Source of the DNA: Leptoclinus maculatus
Taxonomy: Eukaryota > Chordata > Actinopteri > Perciformes > Stichaeidae
Length of the DNA: 64,000 nucleotides
Direction: 5' to 3'
NCBI GenBank assembly: GCA_032191485.1
Contig: JAVDOI010000011.1
Coordinates: 15,792,617-15,856,616 of the forward strand
In this document: one piece after another, positions 1 to 12,513 of the stretch
Numbering within the stretch: position 1 is the first letter of the stretch
How the letters are laid out: each line of letters starts with the position of its first letter
Position numbers and translations under genes: made by a program
Notes under the pieces: generated by a model
Databases searched by the model: none
The model's input: the letters and a program-made list of their open reading frames with translations, nothing else
Told to the model about the DNA's origin: nothing

Positions 1-2373
1 ATAAACGAGCTTTATGAATGTCGGGGAATTTCTGTGGTATGAGTGCAGAAATGGGAAGAGATACGAGCTGTTGTAATAGTAAGTACTAATAGGGCAAAAG
101 AAGAAGTCTTGTGAGCGCTAAATTACACATCCCTGGGGTGACTGAATTTTAGTCATATCCTCACAGAGCAACGGGGAATCGCATCGTTTGCGCGCAGCAG
201 CACACCCCGCGCTTTGAAGATTTGAAAGCCCTCTAATTAATAGCATTTTTCCCTTGTGCTGAAAAAGAATGGTTTACTCAATAGTTGGCACTTGGCATAC
301 ATACCAACACGTTGTCATCCTGATTTACTGTAACCCTGCATGCCTTTGAAGGGTATGAAGGCTGTAAATGTTGTAATGAAGTGAAATGAAGCAAACGAGG
401 GCGCAGAACCATTTCTCATAGTCATATAATTGATTTAATTTTTTTTAAAGATCACTTTCTTGCCTTCATCGTGTAACAACAGACGCACCAGTTGTGGTAG
501 TAGCCTAGCAGATTGCTTGTTTGTTTTTTGTCGCTCTGCCTGAGCTTAATCCCGGGCCAGAAATTGACTGTTGAATCGTGTTTGGCTGTCAGAACAGACA
601 AAAGTGTAATGCCATATGCCTGAACATACCCCCAGAATCCTTTTGAGAGGCAAAAGCCCCCTATATGCCAACAGCTGGAGAGGAGATGTGGAGACACCTG
701 TGCACCAAATGAACGGCAAATCATCGCTGCTCGCGGGAAACATCTGGCCGTCTGTGTGTCGATGAACCACTCCAACACGTACTCCTCCATCGGGCTGGAA
801 TTCCCGTGCTTATAAGGTCGGACACGACTGGCAGCTGGTCAGCGATGTAGACGTTAGCTACTTTGAGCTTGCCCAACACAGCCAGCGGGGGGGGGTGTTT
901 GACATGATACTGCTCATCCCTCACCACGGGGGGGCGGTTGGGGGGGGTATCCCACATCTGAGACGAGGTATAGAAGAAACTCGAAACATAACTTTCCCTG
1001 TCTGTCTGTCTTATGGTCTTTCAGTGGCTCTGCTAGAAAACCACACAAAGAGGCACTGGGAGTTCACGCCGCTTTGCCGGAGAAGGAGATTTCTCGCCGT
1101 CGGGGGGGGTTTGGGGTAAACATAACAACTATGTTTATTTGAGCGTCACAGCTGGAAACATGGAGTATGTCGTCTTGTACCCAACTGGGATTTGGCCCCC
1201 ATGGAAAAAAAAGAGAGGTCAAAGTGTCTGTCAGTAAGCTTGTCTGATTCGTTCCCAGCAGTGAGAATAAATTATACATTATTTATTATCTTTTGATCCA
1301 TGCTAAGGGGCTGCACGTGTCAGTGCTTTGGAGATGTCAGTTATCCGAACTCCGAGCAGTCCGGCACAATTATTAGTCGTCTGGTCGTCTGTCCTCAGAG
1401 CCTCACACTCTGCCCATTATTCACGCTGACACTCCAAAGTGTGACCGAAAGCGATCTCGTGTATTTGCGGGGCTCGACGAAAGAAAGGCTTTGGGTGGTC
1501 TTGGTTGTGTTTCCAATGTCGAGTTTCTTTGTCTATCGGATTTTTGGGAATCCTCCAACGATGTGCTCACAAAACTGTCTGTTCAAACAGAAAGCGACTT
1601 TGAAACAAAACTGCGTTTTAAAACTCCTCAGCACGAAACATTTTTGTTGTCGGGGGACCGGCCCCGTCTCCAGCGTGCTACAGTCAGGTCAGCGCGTCCT
1701 ACAGAGTTCATGTGAATGTAGGTCGACCAGAACCAGTCACATGAGAACACAGGCATGCGGTTTGTCCCGCCACTCACTCGCCCATGGGAACACCCCACCA
1801 CTGTAGCATAGCTTTTCCTGTTTTTAGGGATGAGCTCAGACCAGCCTCATCAGATCCTTTCATTTGACTTTTTTGCTTAGTCATCTTACCTCTGAATAGG
1901 GCTGGGGACCAGGTGCCACATGAATGGGTACTGCTCTCAGATTAACCACAATTCCCGTCCTCCTTTTGTCTAAAAAGGTGAATTTTAGAGCAGTCGTGTC
2001 GAGGTGACCGTCTCAAACGTCAGAAACGCAGACAAAAGTGACTTGGGTTACAGGATGTGTTCCAGCCCCAATGGGACAGACAATGACTTGGCCGCAAATG
2101 AATGTGCTTGCTGACAGCGTCTCGCATCTTTTCAAATGCCCCAAGTTGTCTCAGCGCAAACATTATAGCCCAAGAATAGAAAAGGCCACTTGTAACTTGG
2201 GTTTCGCTCTCAAATACTTGTATCACTCATTCCTTTTGTTTGCATCACGGAATTAATACAAGGTGGCATTCATGTACTGAGGAGCGTCTCGGTGTATGAA
2301 GCAAGTGGCCCTCTTGAATTTCCTGCCATTTGAATTTTTGCCATACTCAATATTTTCTTTTGTTTTTCGCCAG
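1..2373 (+). other. Probable eda intron 1 (partial)
   Basis: No coding exon is supported here. The stretch lies upstream of the first eda exon seen at 2374 and is read as the end of its first intron, because the exon carrying the cytoplasmic and transmembrane parts of ectodysplasin is absent from the window. It holds short G-runs (about 888-950 and 1100-1115) and open frames without gene-like composition. A conserved regulatory element could sit here, but none can be named from sequence alone. Confidence 0.6.
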
Positions 2374-3519
2374 GAGAAGTTACTACACAGAAATAGTGAA
2401 TTCCATGCCACCGAGGATAACCGGGGCATAACTCAGCGGGCGAAAAGAAGTCCCGGCAGGCATTCAGAAACAGGTAAGTTTGTTTCTCATAATTTACTAA
2501 TGCTGTCTTGTCCTTCCACCTTGATACAGAAGACGTGTGCTGGCCCTTTTTATTGTCTCCCAGCTCACCCCTCTGTATTCGTCAGGCTCAAACTCCAAAT
2601 TCAGTTCCTTTTAATGACAAAAAACACAATTGCTTCGCCATTGCTTTCTGGTGCACCTGCATCAGTCTATTTATTGGATCTGTATAATTGGCGAAGGCCT
2701 CGTCGTCTGTTGAGCAATGGTTTCTGTGAGTCTTGTTTGTTTGGAGGAGATTAGGTACAGTGTAAATAACCTTCGGTGGTCTTAAAGTTAAAACATTTTC
2801 AAAACAGTTTGTTAATGTTTTCTCACTTTTTTTTTATTTTTTTACTGCTTTGTGCTTACTTAACAAAGCAGCTCCACCACATAATGTTGCAGAGTTTATA
2901 GAGCAAAGGATTAAACGGCATGGGATTGATTATTACTTGGATAGCAAACAAGGACAACATGGAGTTTGGGAGGGTTTCACCAATTTGAAACAGACAGCGA
3001 AGCCCGCGTTGATTTCCCCCGTCTCGAAATATTATCAGGTCCCCGAAATATCTTTTATGTCTGTCAAACAAGCAGAACTACAACTTCGGCATCCAACTGT
3101 TCTCTCAGTCAGGTCTGAACTTATTATCATCCGAGTCTTTGATGGCTTTCATTAATTCCACCAAATTGATTTATCGTAATCAATGGCTCCACAGAAAACC
3201 ATGTGGCCAATATGTCTGAATTAGCTTTTGTAGTTTTTGTTTAGAATGTGAGCTATGCAAATAAAAAAAGCCAAGCCTTTGAAGTTTCATGTCTGAGTGG
3301 AACAAGTGCAGCATGATCACAAGGCATTCCAACGTCTGTGGCGTGACACTGAATACTTGGGGGGGAGTTTAGTGATTGTGTTTGAATTAGAAGAAAAAAC
3401 TCACCTTTGAGACTTTCTACATAAATCAGTAAAGTCCCGAGCCTCTAAACACTAATCATTCCCAGGTCTCTCCTCTGCTCTCAGCGCACAGACAAAAGCT
3501 TTTGTAATCTCAGCCTTAG

Positions 3520-3561
<42 letters not shown>

Positions 3562-3568
3562 TGTGTTT

Positions 3569-3635
<67 letters not shown>

Positions 3636-3940
3636 TTCTGGGCACTCCTAACGGGCACCAGATCCCAGATAGGGCTGCTCGTTAAGAGAAATCTATGCGG
3701 ATGCATCCAGTCATTTAGCCAGAGGAGAAACACTGGCCATATGTTTGAGGGGGACTCAAACTGTGAGGTTTTAAGGTTAAATGGCCTTTGTAGTTGTAAT
3801 GACATGGTAAACACAAGAGCAGCGAGACGGCTTTTTGAAAAGGATTCTTCAGCTGCACACAGAGCATAAACACGGACACACGCACACCAAGTGCATTTTG
3901 TCTTTCAAGCACTGACATAGATGCCCCATCAACATCCATG

Positions 3941-3972
<32 letters not shown>

Positions 3973-6562
3973 TGGTTGTAAAGCATGCACACACACACAT
4001 GTACACGCACTTTCATCTGCATTCGCCATCTGGGCTTAATTCAAAGAAAAGGATTTTGGCAGGATAAAGTATCTCTCTAATGATCTTCTCCAGTTCCACT
4101 GCCTGTGAATGCTTAAGGCACTTGTTCATACAGAGGAGGTGAAACCACACTTACAAATTACTACACTAGAAGATACCACAGACTGACATACCTCCACTCC
4201 AGTGTTCAGTGCCGAAACATCAGAATCTGTTATTTTAGCCCGTTTAGGATACCTGCGTGGAATGAGCTGGATACTCCAGACGTTATCTGAGATGATAATT
4301 GTTCAGGAGACCATTTCAAGCTTGATCACACTGTTTTTGTTTCTCACAGAATCGACTGGAAGGGAACGAAGGAAAGAAAAGAGAAAAGGTAATAAATGAT
4401 TCCGACTAAATGTCAGTGACCTCGGTCATTGATTCGTCTGCTACCTGCTGCCTACTTTCTGGAAGTATCTTTGAGATGTCGTCCAAAATACAACAACCAG
4501 GTTGACTTAAAGTGGTTCAATATTTGATTCTGTATGTCGGGCACATTATTCCTGCCTCTATCCTTTTAATAAAATCATTTACAATCTGGTTATAGATTTG
4601 TGATGTCGAGCTATATGAATAAAATTGACCCGACAGTCAAAAGATGAACCTACTCAGTTTTTTAGTTTGCCAACCATTTTGCTTTCTCTCTTGACAGGGA
4701 AAAAACGGTCTGTGCCGGGGCCCCCTGGTCCCCCTGGTCCCGCCGGCCCACAGGGGCCGCCGGGCATCCCTGGAATCCCCGGTATTCCAGGAAGCAACGC
4801 TGTGGGGCCCGCAGGACCTCCTGGACCCCCCGGGCCACAGGGACCTCCGGGCACTCAAGGTCCAGCAGGTATTAAAACCTGAAATAGAAATGACGCGATA
4901 ACGTGCTGAGATAGCCAATAGTCAAGCCAGAGGGCTGGAGAACACCCACGAGTTGAGAGATCTGCTCTTAGATTACAGTATTTTCCCACATGTAGACACG
5001 TTCCCACACTAGAAGGGGGCTCAAGTTGTCAAAATCGATGAACTCACTGTGAGAGTTTCTGATGCAGGATGTCAAACACGGTGTGGGAGAGCAGTGATCG
5101 TTCTTTAAACTATTTCAGTGTTTGTTTTTGTTTTAATCATCATCATCTCCTTTGTTTCCCAGCAGTGTTGAAGGCCAGAAATTGATCATGTCTCTCTCTC
5201 TCTCTCTCTTATTGTTGCAGGGGTTCCCGATAAGACGAAAACAAAAGAATTCCAGGTAGAGCATGTCGGCTATTGAAATTCAATTTCACCCCGCACACAA
5301 TCCCTGATGAAACAGCTGTTCTCTTGTTTTAATGCGTGTCATGTATTACTCACCAGAGATCTTTTTTTTTTTTGTTTTGCTTTTCAGCCTGCAGTGGTTC
5401 ATTTGCAAGGGCAGGAGACAACCATCCAAGTGAGAGAAGGTGGGACTTCTGTCTATTCTCTGTCTCTTGTAGTTGCACCGCCGTCTTTGACACAAAATGA
5501 TTAACATGTCAAAGAAGTGGGTCTGCAACTGTTCTACTATACACAGACTTCCACCACAGTAAATATCTAACATTTTATGGTTTAGAATGTTGCTACCAAT
5601 ATTTACTTTAAGATTATGTAACATAAGTTACCCTAAAGTAATCCTATAGCTATTACACGATTAGTTATTATAAATTAGACACGTGTTAACTCGGGTCAAG
5701 AGCTGAACCCTCGCATGTTAGCAGATTTAAGTCATCCTGCATCACTTTGTCAGTCTAAAAGGAGTGTAAGCATCATTAGAAGGTTTATATATTCTGCCAG
5801 CACTGAGCTCTGGTTGTAGTTAAAAATCAGCTGAAAGCTGTTTATGTTGACTGTTTGCCTCTTGTTTGTTTGCTTAGATCTTTCTGAAGGCATCCTGCGG
5901 AACTGGAAGATGGTGTCCATCCATCACCGCGTGTTTAAAATGCACTCTCGCTCTGGAGAGCTGGAGGTGCTGCTGGACGGTGTCTACTTCATCTATAGTC
6001 AGGTAGAAGTGAGTACGGTCCTTGACGTAACTCTTATGATTTACAGTTCAGAGTCAAAAGAACTGGCCGTTTCTCTGTAGCTAAGCTTAAAACCCTGTTC
6101 GCTTTGCTTATCCATCAATGTTTTGAGTTATAGCATGAGAAACATTTCTTTCCACTCTCCCTAAGTGAACGTCTATAACTCAAACCCTTGTTTGCTACTC
6201 TGATATTCCAGCTGTTCCTGCTTTAAAAAAGCTCATAAATCTCGTGTGGATTTGTTTTGACTACCCCTCTCAGTCTTCTGTGAATTGTATGTCTCCACCA
6301 GGTGTACTACCTCAACTTCACCGACATTGCCAGCTATGAGGTGATGGTGGACTCCACCCCGTTCCTCCGCTGCACCTGCAGCATCGAGACGGGCCAGCGC
6401 AAGTTCAACACCTGCTACACGGCTGGGGTTAGCCTGCTCCGCGCCGGCCAGAGGATCTCCATACGCATAGTGTATGAGGACACGCTCATCAGCATGACCA
6501 ACCACACCACCTTCCTGGGAAGTGTCAGACTTGGAGAGTCTCCATCTGCTGGACAGAACTGA
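2374..6562 (+). CDS. eda: Ectodysplasin A, seven 3' coding exons (5' partial)
   Basis: Ectodysplasin is a type II membrane TNF-family ligand, shed by furin, that signals through EDAR or XEDAR in skin appendage, tooth, scale and armour-plate development. Exons read by splice sites and phase: 2374-2473, 4350-4388, 4698-4868, 5221-5255, 5388-5439, 5878-6008 and 6302-6562, joining in one open frame of about 262 codons. The first two carry basic sequence including RAKR followed by S, a furin-type site. The third is a Gly-X-Y collagen segment with one interruption (SNAVGP), as expected for eda. The last three encode the TNF homology domain, starting PAVVHLQGQ and containing SGELEVLLDG, YFIYSQVEVYYLNF, CYTAGV and HTTFLGSVRLGE. 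The TGA stop is at 6560-6562. The transmembrane exon lies left of position 1. tnfsf13b follows closely on the same strand. Confidence 0.97.
3522..3632. repeat. (TG)n microsatellite, eda intron
   Basis: Two long TG runs, about 3522-3559 and 3574-3632, are separated by a short interruption. Related CA runs occur at about 3948-3972 and 3988-4000. Frames across them that look like long Cys-Val or His-Thr proteins are artefacts. Confidence 0.95.
6003..6008 (+). promoter_or_regulatory. Alternative donor pair for EDA-A1/A2 choice
   Basis: The exon ending in SQVE has two overlapping 5' splice donors six bases apart: CAG|GTAGAA at 6002/6003 and GAA|GTGAGT at 6008/6009. Use of the first removes Val-Glu and keeps frame. 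In mammals this same two-residue difference separates EDA-A1 (binds EDAR) from EDA-A2 (binds XEDAR). The downstream donor matches consensus better, so the A1-type form is probably the major one. Confidence 0.8.
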
Positions 6563-7717
6563 TAACTACACAACCACCTGGCCTCTCCATGAAATGCCCC
6601 CGTCTTGCCCCCTGTTCAGAGGAAACTTAAATCCTCCGAGTTATTAACACCTCCGAGGCCCCTGGGTGACTTGTTTGCTCACTTTCACAGTTCTGTATTA
6701 AAAAGGACAATATAGACTGTTACACTTCCCCCGTCACATTGATTCTGTGCAACGAGATCAGCCTTGATGAGCCTCACCAAACAAAAGTTTCTATTTATAG
6801 TCACCATGTTGTGTCAACACAGACGGCATCTCTCTTTATAACCAGGAAGGACACTGCGCTGACATGTGCTTAATATTTACATATTGTCAAGTGCTGTTGA
6901 ATGATAATCTTGTATCTCCAAAAACACCAGCTAGTCAGAATGTTGTAGTTGCCGTTTGTATACTTGGCCATTTTAATTAATTTAATTATATTAGCAGTTA
7001 TAAGTAAGTGGTTGAACATGCGCTTAAAGCACCATATGCCCCCGAGGTTATTAACAAAAACGAGTTCAAAGCAAGTATAAAGGTATCTATGCAAAGCTGA
7101 GACAAACCCATTCAAACTGGAGTTATAAGGTATTCACAGAGCAACAGCACTATATATTTTGCACACATTTGCACTACAGCATCCCCGCAGAATATCAGTG
7201 ATATGTTTTGTTACAGTGCTATTGTTTAGTTATCGTATGAATGAATCCATGTGGAAAAATGATAGTTGTTTATACGTCTCTGTACATATTGTATATAAAA
7301 AGGGATATACTTTTGTAAATGGAGTTGATTGATGGATTAAAATGTTTCATTTTCTGTCTAAATACATTTGTCTGTCTCGTCTTTGTGTAGCGGGTGGTAT
7401 TGATTTACAAGGCTAAAACCTCTCTCCCATATTGGACTCTGCTGGCACGAGTTTTGACAAGAACGAATGATGCTCTTTGAGGCCTTTGGCTTTATTGAAA
7501 TGTCACTTTTACTTTGTCAGTTTCACAATACACTTCAAATTTGGCTGTAATCTTCATACTATCTAAATGAGTTCCATCTTGAGAGGCAGAGAGAGATAGT
7601 TCCTCATTTAGAAAACTAATTTAGACACTGAACATTTGGGTTTCCGGGGTTAACTGATGTGTGACCTCACCCATTTGAGTAACTTGAGGACATCCAGTCA
7701 GTCTCTCCAGTCTCACA
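6563..7717 (+). other. eda 3' UTR and short eda-tnfsf13b spacer
   Basis: No coding exon is seen. The sequence after the eda stop reads as 3' UTR, with an ATTAAA poly(A) signal at about 7336-7341. That leaves only about 370 bases before the tnfsf13b start codon at 7718, so any tnfsf13b promoter must be compact or overlap the eda 3' end. Confidence 0.6.
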
Positions 7718-9609
7718 ATGCTTTACAATGCTTTATTATCACTAGCAGCATTTATGTTTTGTCTTAGTCTTTTCCTGGTGCACAGAGCCAGTGTTTTAGA
7801 AAGTGATTTTCGCAAACTCCAAGGGGACATAATTCTACAATTAAATCAGCCACGTTCTGAGGGAGTCAATGGGAAAATGGCCAAGATGTCTCAAACAAGG
7901 GAGGTATGTCACTGATTATGGAGGATGGAGTCATCTTGGACATCGTACTACTGAGATTTATGCCATTAGTGAGTGTTCAGATAGCGCTACAATAATACAT
8001 TTTGTCCTAATGCTTTGTTTTCTCTTCGGACATAAAGCCAAGTACTTTGCAGAAAGCTCAGAGTTCTCTGAAGATATCTTCCAGGAGAGTGAAACGGCAA
8101 CAGGGCAGCTGCAGAGGTGGGTTGGAGCAGAGAACTGAAAATGTGTCCATTAGTTACAGTCTAATCTGGTAGTGAGACCATAAACAGTATATGCTAAGTT
8201 AATTACATGAAAGTATTGTCTTTATTTCCTCCTCTTGCCAGCTCCAACATCATTCCTGCAGTTAACAGCTAACACTAACAAACAGCCAGACATAAGAGGT
8301 AAAACTAAATGCAAGTCTTTGGCTGTAGCAGCGCACCGTATGCCATTATTTTGAATAAGTGTGTCTTGCCTTCTCCCAAAGGAAATATAACAGTGATCCC
8401 TTGGACTCTTTCTGCGCAGCAAGGAAATGCAATTTCACAAAGGGAAAACAGAATTATTGTCCAAGAAGATGGATATTACTTGGTGTTTGGACAAGTATGC
8501 TGTCACTGTAACTCAAGCATAACTAAATTGATATTACATCAGATTTGTTCCAACTGGTCCGCTAATGTTCTCCTTAATTCACAGGTTTTGTTCAAAGGCC
8601 CAAGTACAGTTATGGGTCATATCATTCGAAGTTTGGGTTCCACTAGAACAGGGTCGACATCAACAGAGCTCTTGCGCTGCCTGCAGGAGATGCCCAGTGA
8701 AACTCCGGCCAATACATGCTACACTGCAGGTCAGTGAGGCCCTGCATTGTGGCTACTTAAAGATATAGTCTTCAACAATTCAAAGAATATATGCTTATTT
8801 GCTTTCTTGCCAAGAGTTAGATAAGATCATTGATACCACTCTCATGTCTACATGGTAAATATAAGGCTACAGCCAGCAGGTTAGCTTAGCTTAGCACACA
8901 GACCAGCTAGTCTGGCTCTGTCCAAAGCATAAACAAAATAAACACCTATATTCCTTGTTTGCTTAATTTGCACAGAAACCTGAGTGTAAAAATGACACAT
9001 TGTGGTTGTACGGTTGATTTTGCTAGTTTTTGTCCAGAAGTAGTGACATCACCCTGAGGTTTCCCGAACTGCTTCTGAACATTTACACTTTGTTTTTTGT
9101 ACAGATTAAACAAATGAGATATTATGTGCATGAGCTTTAGAGGTGTTGGAAGTAGGATTTAGTTGCCTTTGGACAGAGACAGGCTAGCTGTTTCTCTCTG
9201 TTTACACTCTTTGTGCTAAGCTACGCTAGTTAGCTGCTGGCTGTAGCTTCATATTTGCCATTCGGGCGCGATTTTGGTATCGATCTTCTCACGAGCGCTG
9301 GGCAAGAACTTGTATTGTGTGCATTTCCCAACCACTATATCTTTTGTATACATATGGCGTTCATCTCTCCAGAGACTATGCCCAGAAGATTTAAAGCTGG
9401 CCTCACTAGGAAACATTATGTCAGTTTTTCCTTTTATTTGTCACCCATCTTGTATCTCCTCTGATGCCTTCTTCTACGTATCTTCTGCTACAGGCATTGT
9501 GCGGCTGCATCAGGACGATGAGCTCGAATTGGTGATACCATACAGGCCCCATGCCCTCATTTCTATGGACGCAGAGTTTACATTTTTTGGTGTCATACAG
9601 CTAAACTGA
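7718..9609 (+). CDS. tnfsf13b: B-cell activating factor (BAFF/TNFSF13B)
   Basis: BAFF is a TNF-family cytokine that supports B-cell survival. Six exons fit in phase: 7718-7903, 8038-8116, 8242-8298, 8382-8494, 8585-8729 and 9494-9609, giving about 231 residues. The N-terminus has a hydrophobic type II anchor (ALLSLAAFMFCLSLFLV, residues about 4-20). Exon 2 encodes SSRRVKR, a furin-type site before the ectodomain. Exons 3-6 form the TNF domain with the BAFF-typical LQLTAN, WTLSAQQGNAI, ENRIIVQEDGYYLVFGQVLF, MGHIIR, LLRCLQEMP, TCYTAG and DAEFTFFGVIQLN. The exon 2 acceptor is ambiguous: a second AG at 8052-8053 also keeps frame. A dispersed repeat lies in the last intron. AATAAA occurs at about 10123. 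The order eda-tnfsf13b-lrrc32 matches the stickleback locus. Confidence 0.95.
8870..9330. repeat. Dispersed TAGC-rich fish repeat, copy 1
   Basis: This stretch in the last tnfsf13b intron shares its succession of motifs (TTTTTGTACAGATT, GGACAGAG, GCTAAGCTA, CTGGCTGTAGCTTCATA, GATCTTCTCA) with 53040-53400, and in reverse orientation with about 51350-51770. It is a multi-copy interspersed repeat with no coding capacity seen; its class is not clear. Confidence 0.7.
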
Positions 9610-10448
9610 AACAAGACAGTATGAAGATGATAATCATGCAGCTTGTTCCTGCAGGATGTAGGAAACTGACACTGAGCCGTGTGAGGGGATGCTGATAAAG
9701 GACAGAGTGGCTGACAGCAGCAGAAAAACTGAAGGGACTTTTTTAATGATCTGCCTATCTCTACTACTTTTAAAAGCCTTTAGCTTTAAAGCATTGTGGT
9801 GTATTTTTCAGGTACACCACAATGTACGATGTCCCCTAGCATTGTTTATGTGTGCTTCCACCTCCTTTCATCAGTCTATTTTAACATGTCTCTTTATACC
9901 TTGCTCCACCTCCACTTTGTCTGTTTATTTGTTCCTCTCGTCTATTTTAGAATGGTTTCCGTTTTCCAAAGACTATGTCAGGAACAAACAAAGGTATAAA
10001 TTTATATCGCTCTGCTCTGGGGGTGTTTTCCTGGTGGACACAAACTGCTCAACGCTTTAAATACTTAAAGATGTCATGATGAAATTGTAATTGTTATAAA
10101 CGGGATAACATGCCTTAGTACAAATAAATTCTCATGAAGGTAATTTTGAATGTATGAATCCGTATAACTGGCTGCATTAAACACAGAAATATGACCATCT
10201 TTGTCTAAAAGCCTGTTTTTATCCAAATTAAAAATGTATCGGATGTTTTCTTAATAGAAAGTGATATATAAGTGCCCAAGCCGTTATTGTCTAAATATAG
10301 AATGCCCAGTGCCTATCTGGTGTCCACAGCTGTTTTCTCTCTCCCTTTTTTTATGAAGCATGGCTATAAGAGGGTGTATGTGTGTGTATGAGCTCTGACA
10401 CCAGTGGTAGTACAGTTGAACAGCAGCAGAAGCAACAGCAGAGGGAGG

Positions 10449-12513
10449 ATGGTCAGACATATGTTCTCTAATCTCCTGCTACTCTGGTCAATCAGCCATG
10501 ACCTTTGTATAACTGGACTGACGTATGACGAGCCGAAGGTAGGCTCAAGATTTATAATTGAAATTTTGTTTAATATTATTGCAACTGTTTTCTAAGTTTG
10601 GTTTCCATGGTTCACTCTTTGATTATGATTAATGTTCCTTTCATTTCAAGGAGCAGTCCTGGAACAACCACAGCCTCTATTCTGTCCCTCTGGATTTGGA
10701 TGTAAGGCTTAGGAGACTAGACCTGTCCAATAACTTCATCAGACAGCTGCACACACTTGCTTTGCCATACTTGGAGCAGCTGGACCTGAGCTCCAACCAG
10801 CTGGATCTCATCTCCGAGGGCGCTTTTGAAGACCTGGCACGACTTGAGGAGTTGAATTTGTCCGGAAATGCGCTGAACAACGACATTGGCAGTAACGGCA
10901 AAGCCCTCCGATCCATCAGTAGGCTGAAGAGTTTGGACATATCAATGAACGACTTGAGTGATGATGCAGTGGAAGTGTATCTTCGAAACAAATCGTGTCT
11001 TGATCAACTTAAGATGACTGGTAATGCTTTAACAAGACTTTCACACAACTTGTTCAATGAGAGTAAAGGTTTGAGGGCCATTACTATTGATGACAATCAG
11101 ATATCGGTGATAGAACAGGGGACATTTGAACCATTGAGCCAATTAGAGGTGCTAAATTTGGCCAGAAATAACCTTGCGCATATCTGTGATTTTAAACTAT
11201 ATCAAGTTAAATATCTGAATCTTAGTCGAAATTCAGTGGAGTTCTTTGTTACGCGTGAGGATGACCAGTTGTACAGGCTCGAAATTCTTGATCTGAGTCA
11301 CAACAAACTCCTTTATTTCCCAATTGTTCCAAAAATGAACAGTTTGAGGTATCTGCATTTACAGAATAATTTGGTTGGTGCCTTAAATTCAGAGGCTACA
11401 ATGGTATCGGAGGCCAATGCTCTTTATAGTGAGATTATGAGTGAGAAAACAGTGAGAAAAAACATCCTACACTCAAACTGGAGGCTGATGCCGCTGATTT
11501 ATATTGACCTGAGCTATAACCACTTCAGGTCTTTCCCACTGGAGACTTTGAGCCGTCTTACATCATTAGAAACTCTGAATTTTAGTTTCAACTGTTTGCA
11601 AAACATCACCTGGAATATAAGAAATTACGATGAATCGGGATTCCGTCGGCAGCTTTTCTTTCCCTCCTTAAAGTACCTTAACCTGCAGAGTAACGGACTT
11701 GCATACATTTCTCCACTTTTTCTCAAAGCGCTCACACAAATAGAAACATTAAATCTACAAGACAATTCTGTGCAACCTTGTGCCTCTGTTGGCCAATCAA
11801 CACAGCAGATAAATCTCAACACCTCCTGCGTTGTCATTGGCCAGCTAAGGACGCTTAAACACCTCAATCTTAAAGAAAACAACATCAAAATGCTTCAACC
11901 AAACACGTTTCTAAAAACCTCTTTGGTTTCTCTGAACCTTGCAAGAAATTCACACATGGTAGTGCGAAGGGATGCATTAGAGGGTGTGCAAAAGACTCTT
12001 CAGTCCTTGATCATCAGTGAAATAAACATGACCAGCTCTGATCTGTCTTTACCCTGCATGCCAGCGTTAACTGAGCTGAACATATCTAACAACCACCTCG
12101 ATGTGATTCCCAGCAGTTTGAGCTGCTCCCCTCTGACAGAAATAGACATAAGAAATAATCATTTTGAGTCTTTAAACAATTCTTTGATCCTTGCTTTATC
12201 GGAGCGCCTTAATCTTATGTATATAAGTGGAAATTATTTTAACTGCTGTGACAGTAAGTGGCTGATAATCCTACGTGAGCTGAAGATGAAACTGCCTGAT
12301 GTCAATGACGCCGTATGCTTTACAAGCGATAGAAACATTGCGATGACAGAGTATCTGAAAAACCCTTCAGGGTATTGTTTGTTTCATACAAAAGCACAGG
12401 AAATTCACTTTGGAACAATGATCGTCATTGTTTTATTCGTAACTGTAATATCGACAGTGCTCCTCATATTCACCAGGAAGGTGTGTTGCACACAGAGGTC
12501 ATTTGTAGTGTGA
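10449..12513 (+). CDS. lrrc32: GARP-like leucine-rich repeat membrane protein
   Basis: LRRC32 (GARP) is a type I membrane protein that docks latent TGF-beta on cells; the related NRROS is an alternative identity. Two exons: 10449-10538, with signal peptide core MFSNLLLLWSISHDL, and 10651-12513, joined in phase 0, giving about 650 residues. The ectodomain is a long run of leucine-rich repeats (LRRLDLSNNFIRQLH, LEQLDLSSNQLDLI, LEELNLSGNAL and so on) broken by a less regular middle, then a Cys-containing cap (FNCCDSKW, DAVCFTSDR, GYCLFHTK). A single transmembrane helix (MIVIVLFVTVISTVLLIF) is followed by a very short tail ending SFVV. An in-frame upstream ATG at 10404 would add 15 non-hydrophobic residues; the 10449 start suits a signal peptide better. 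The position after eda and tnfsf13b supports GARP. Confidence 0.9.

Noticed and set aside
1300..1806. 168-codon plus-strand frame in the presumed eda intron 1
   Set aside because: No domain, no splice or promoter context, and composition like the surrounding intron.
3452..3869. Long Cys-Val and His-Thr frames on both strands
   Set aside because: They are translations of TG/CA microsatellites inside an eda intron.
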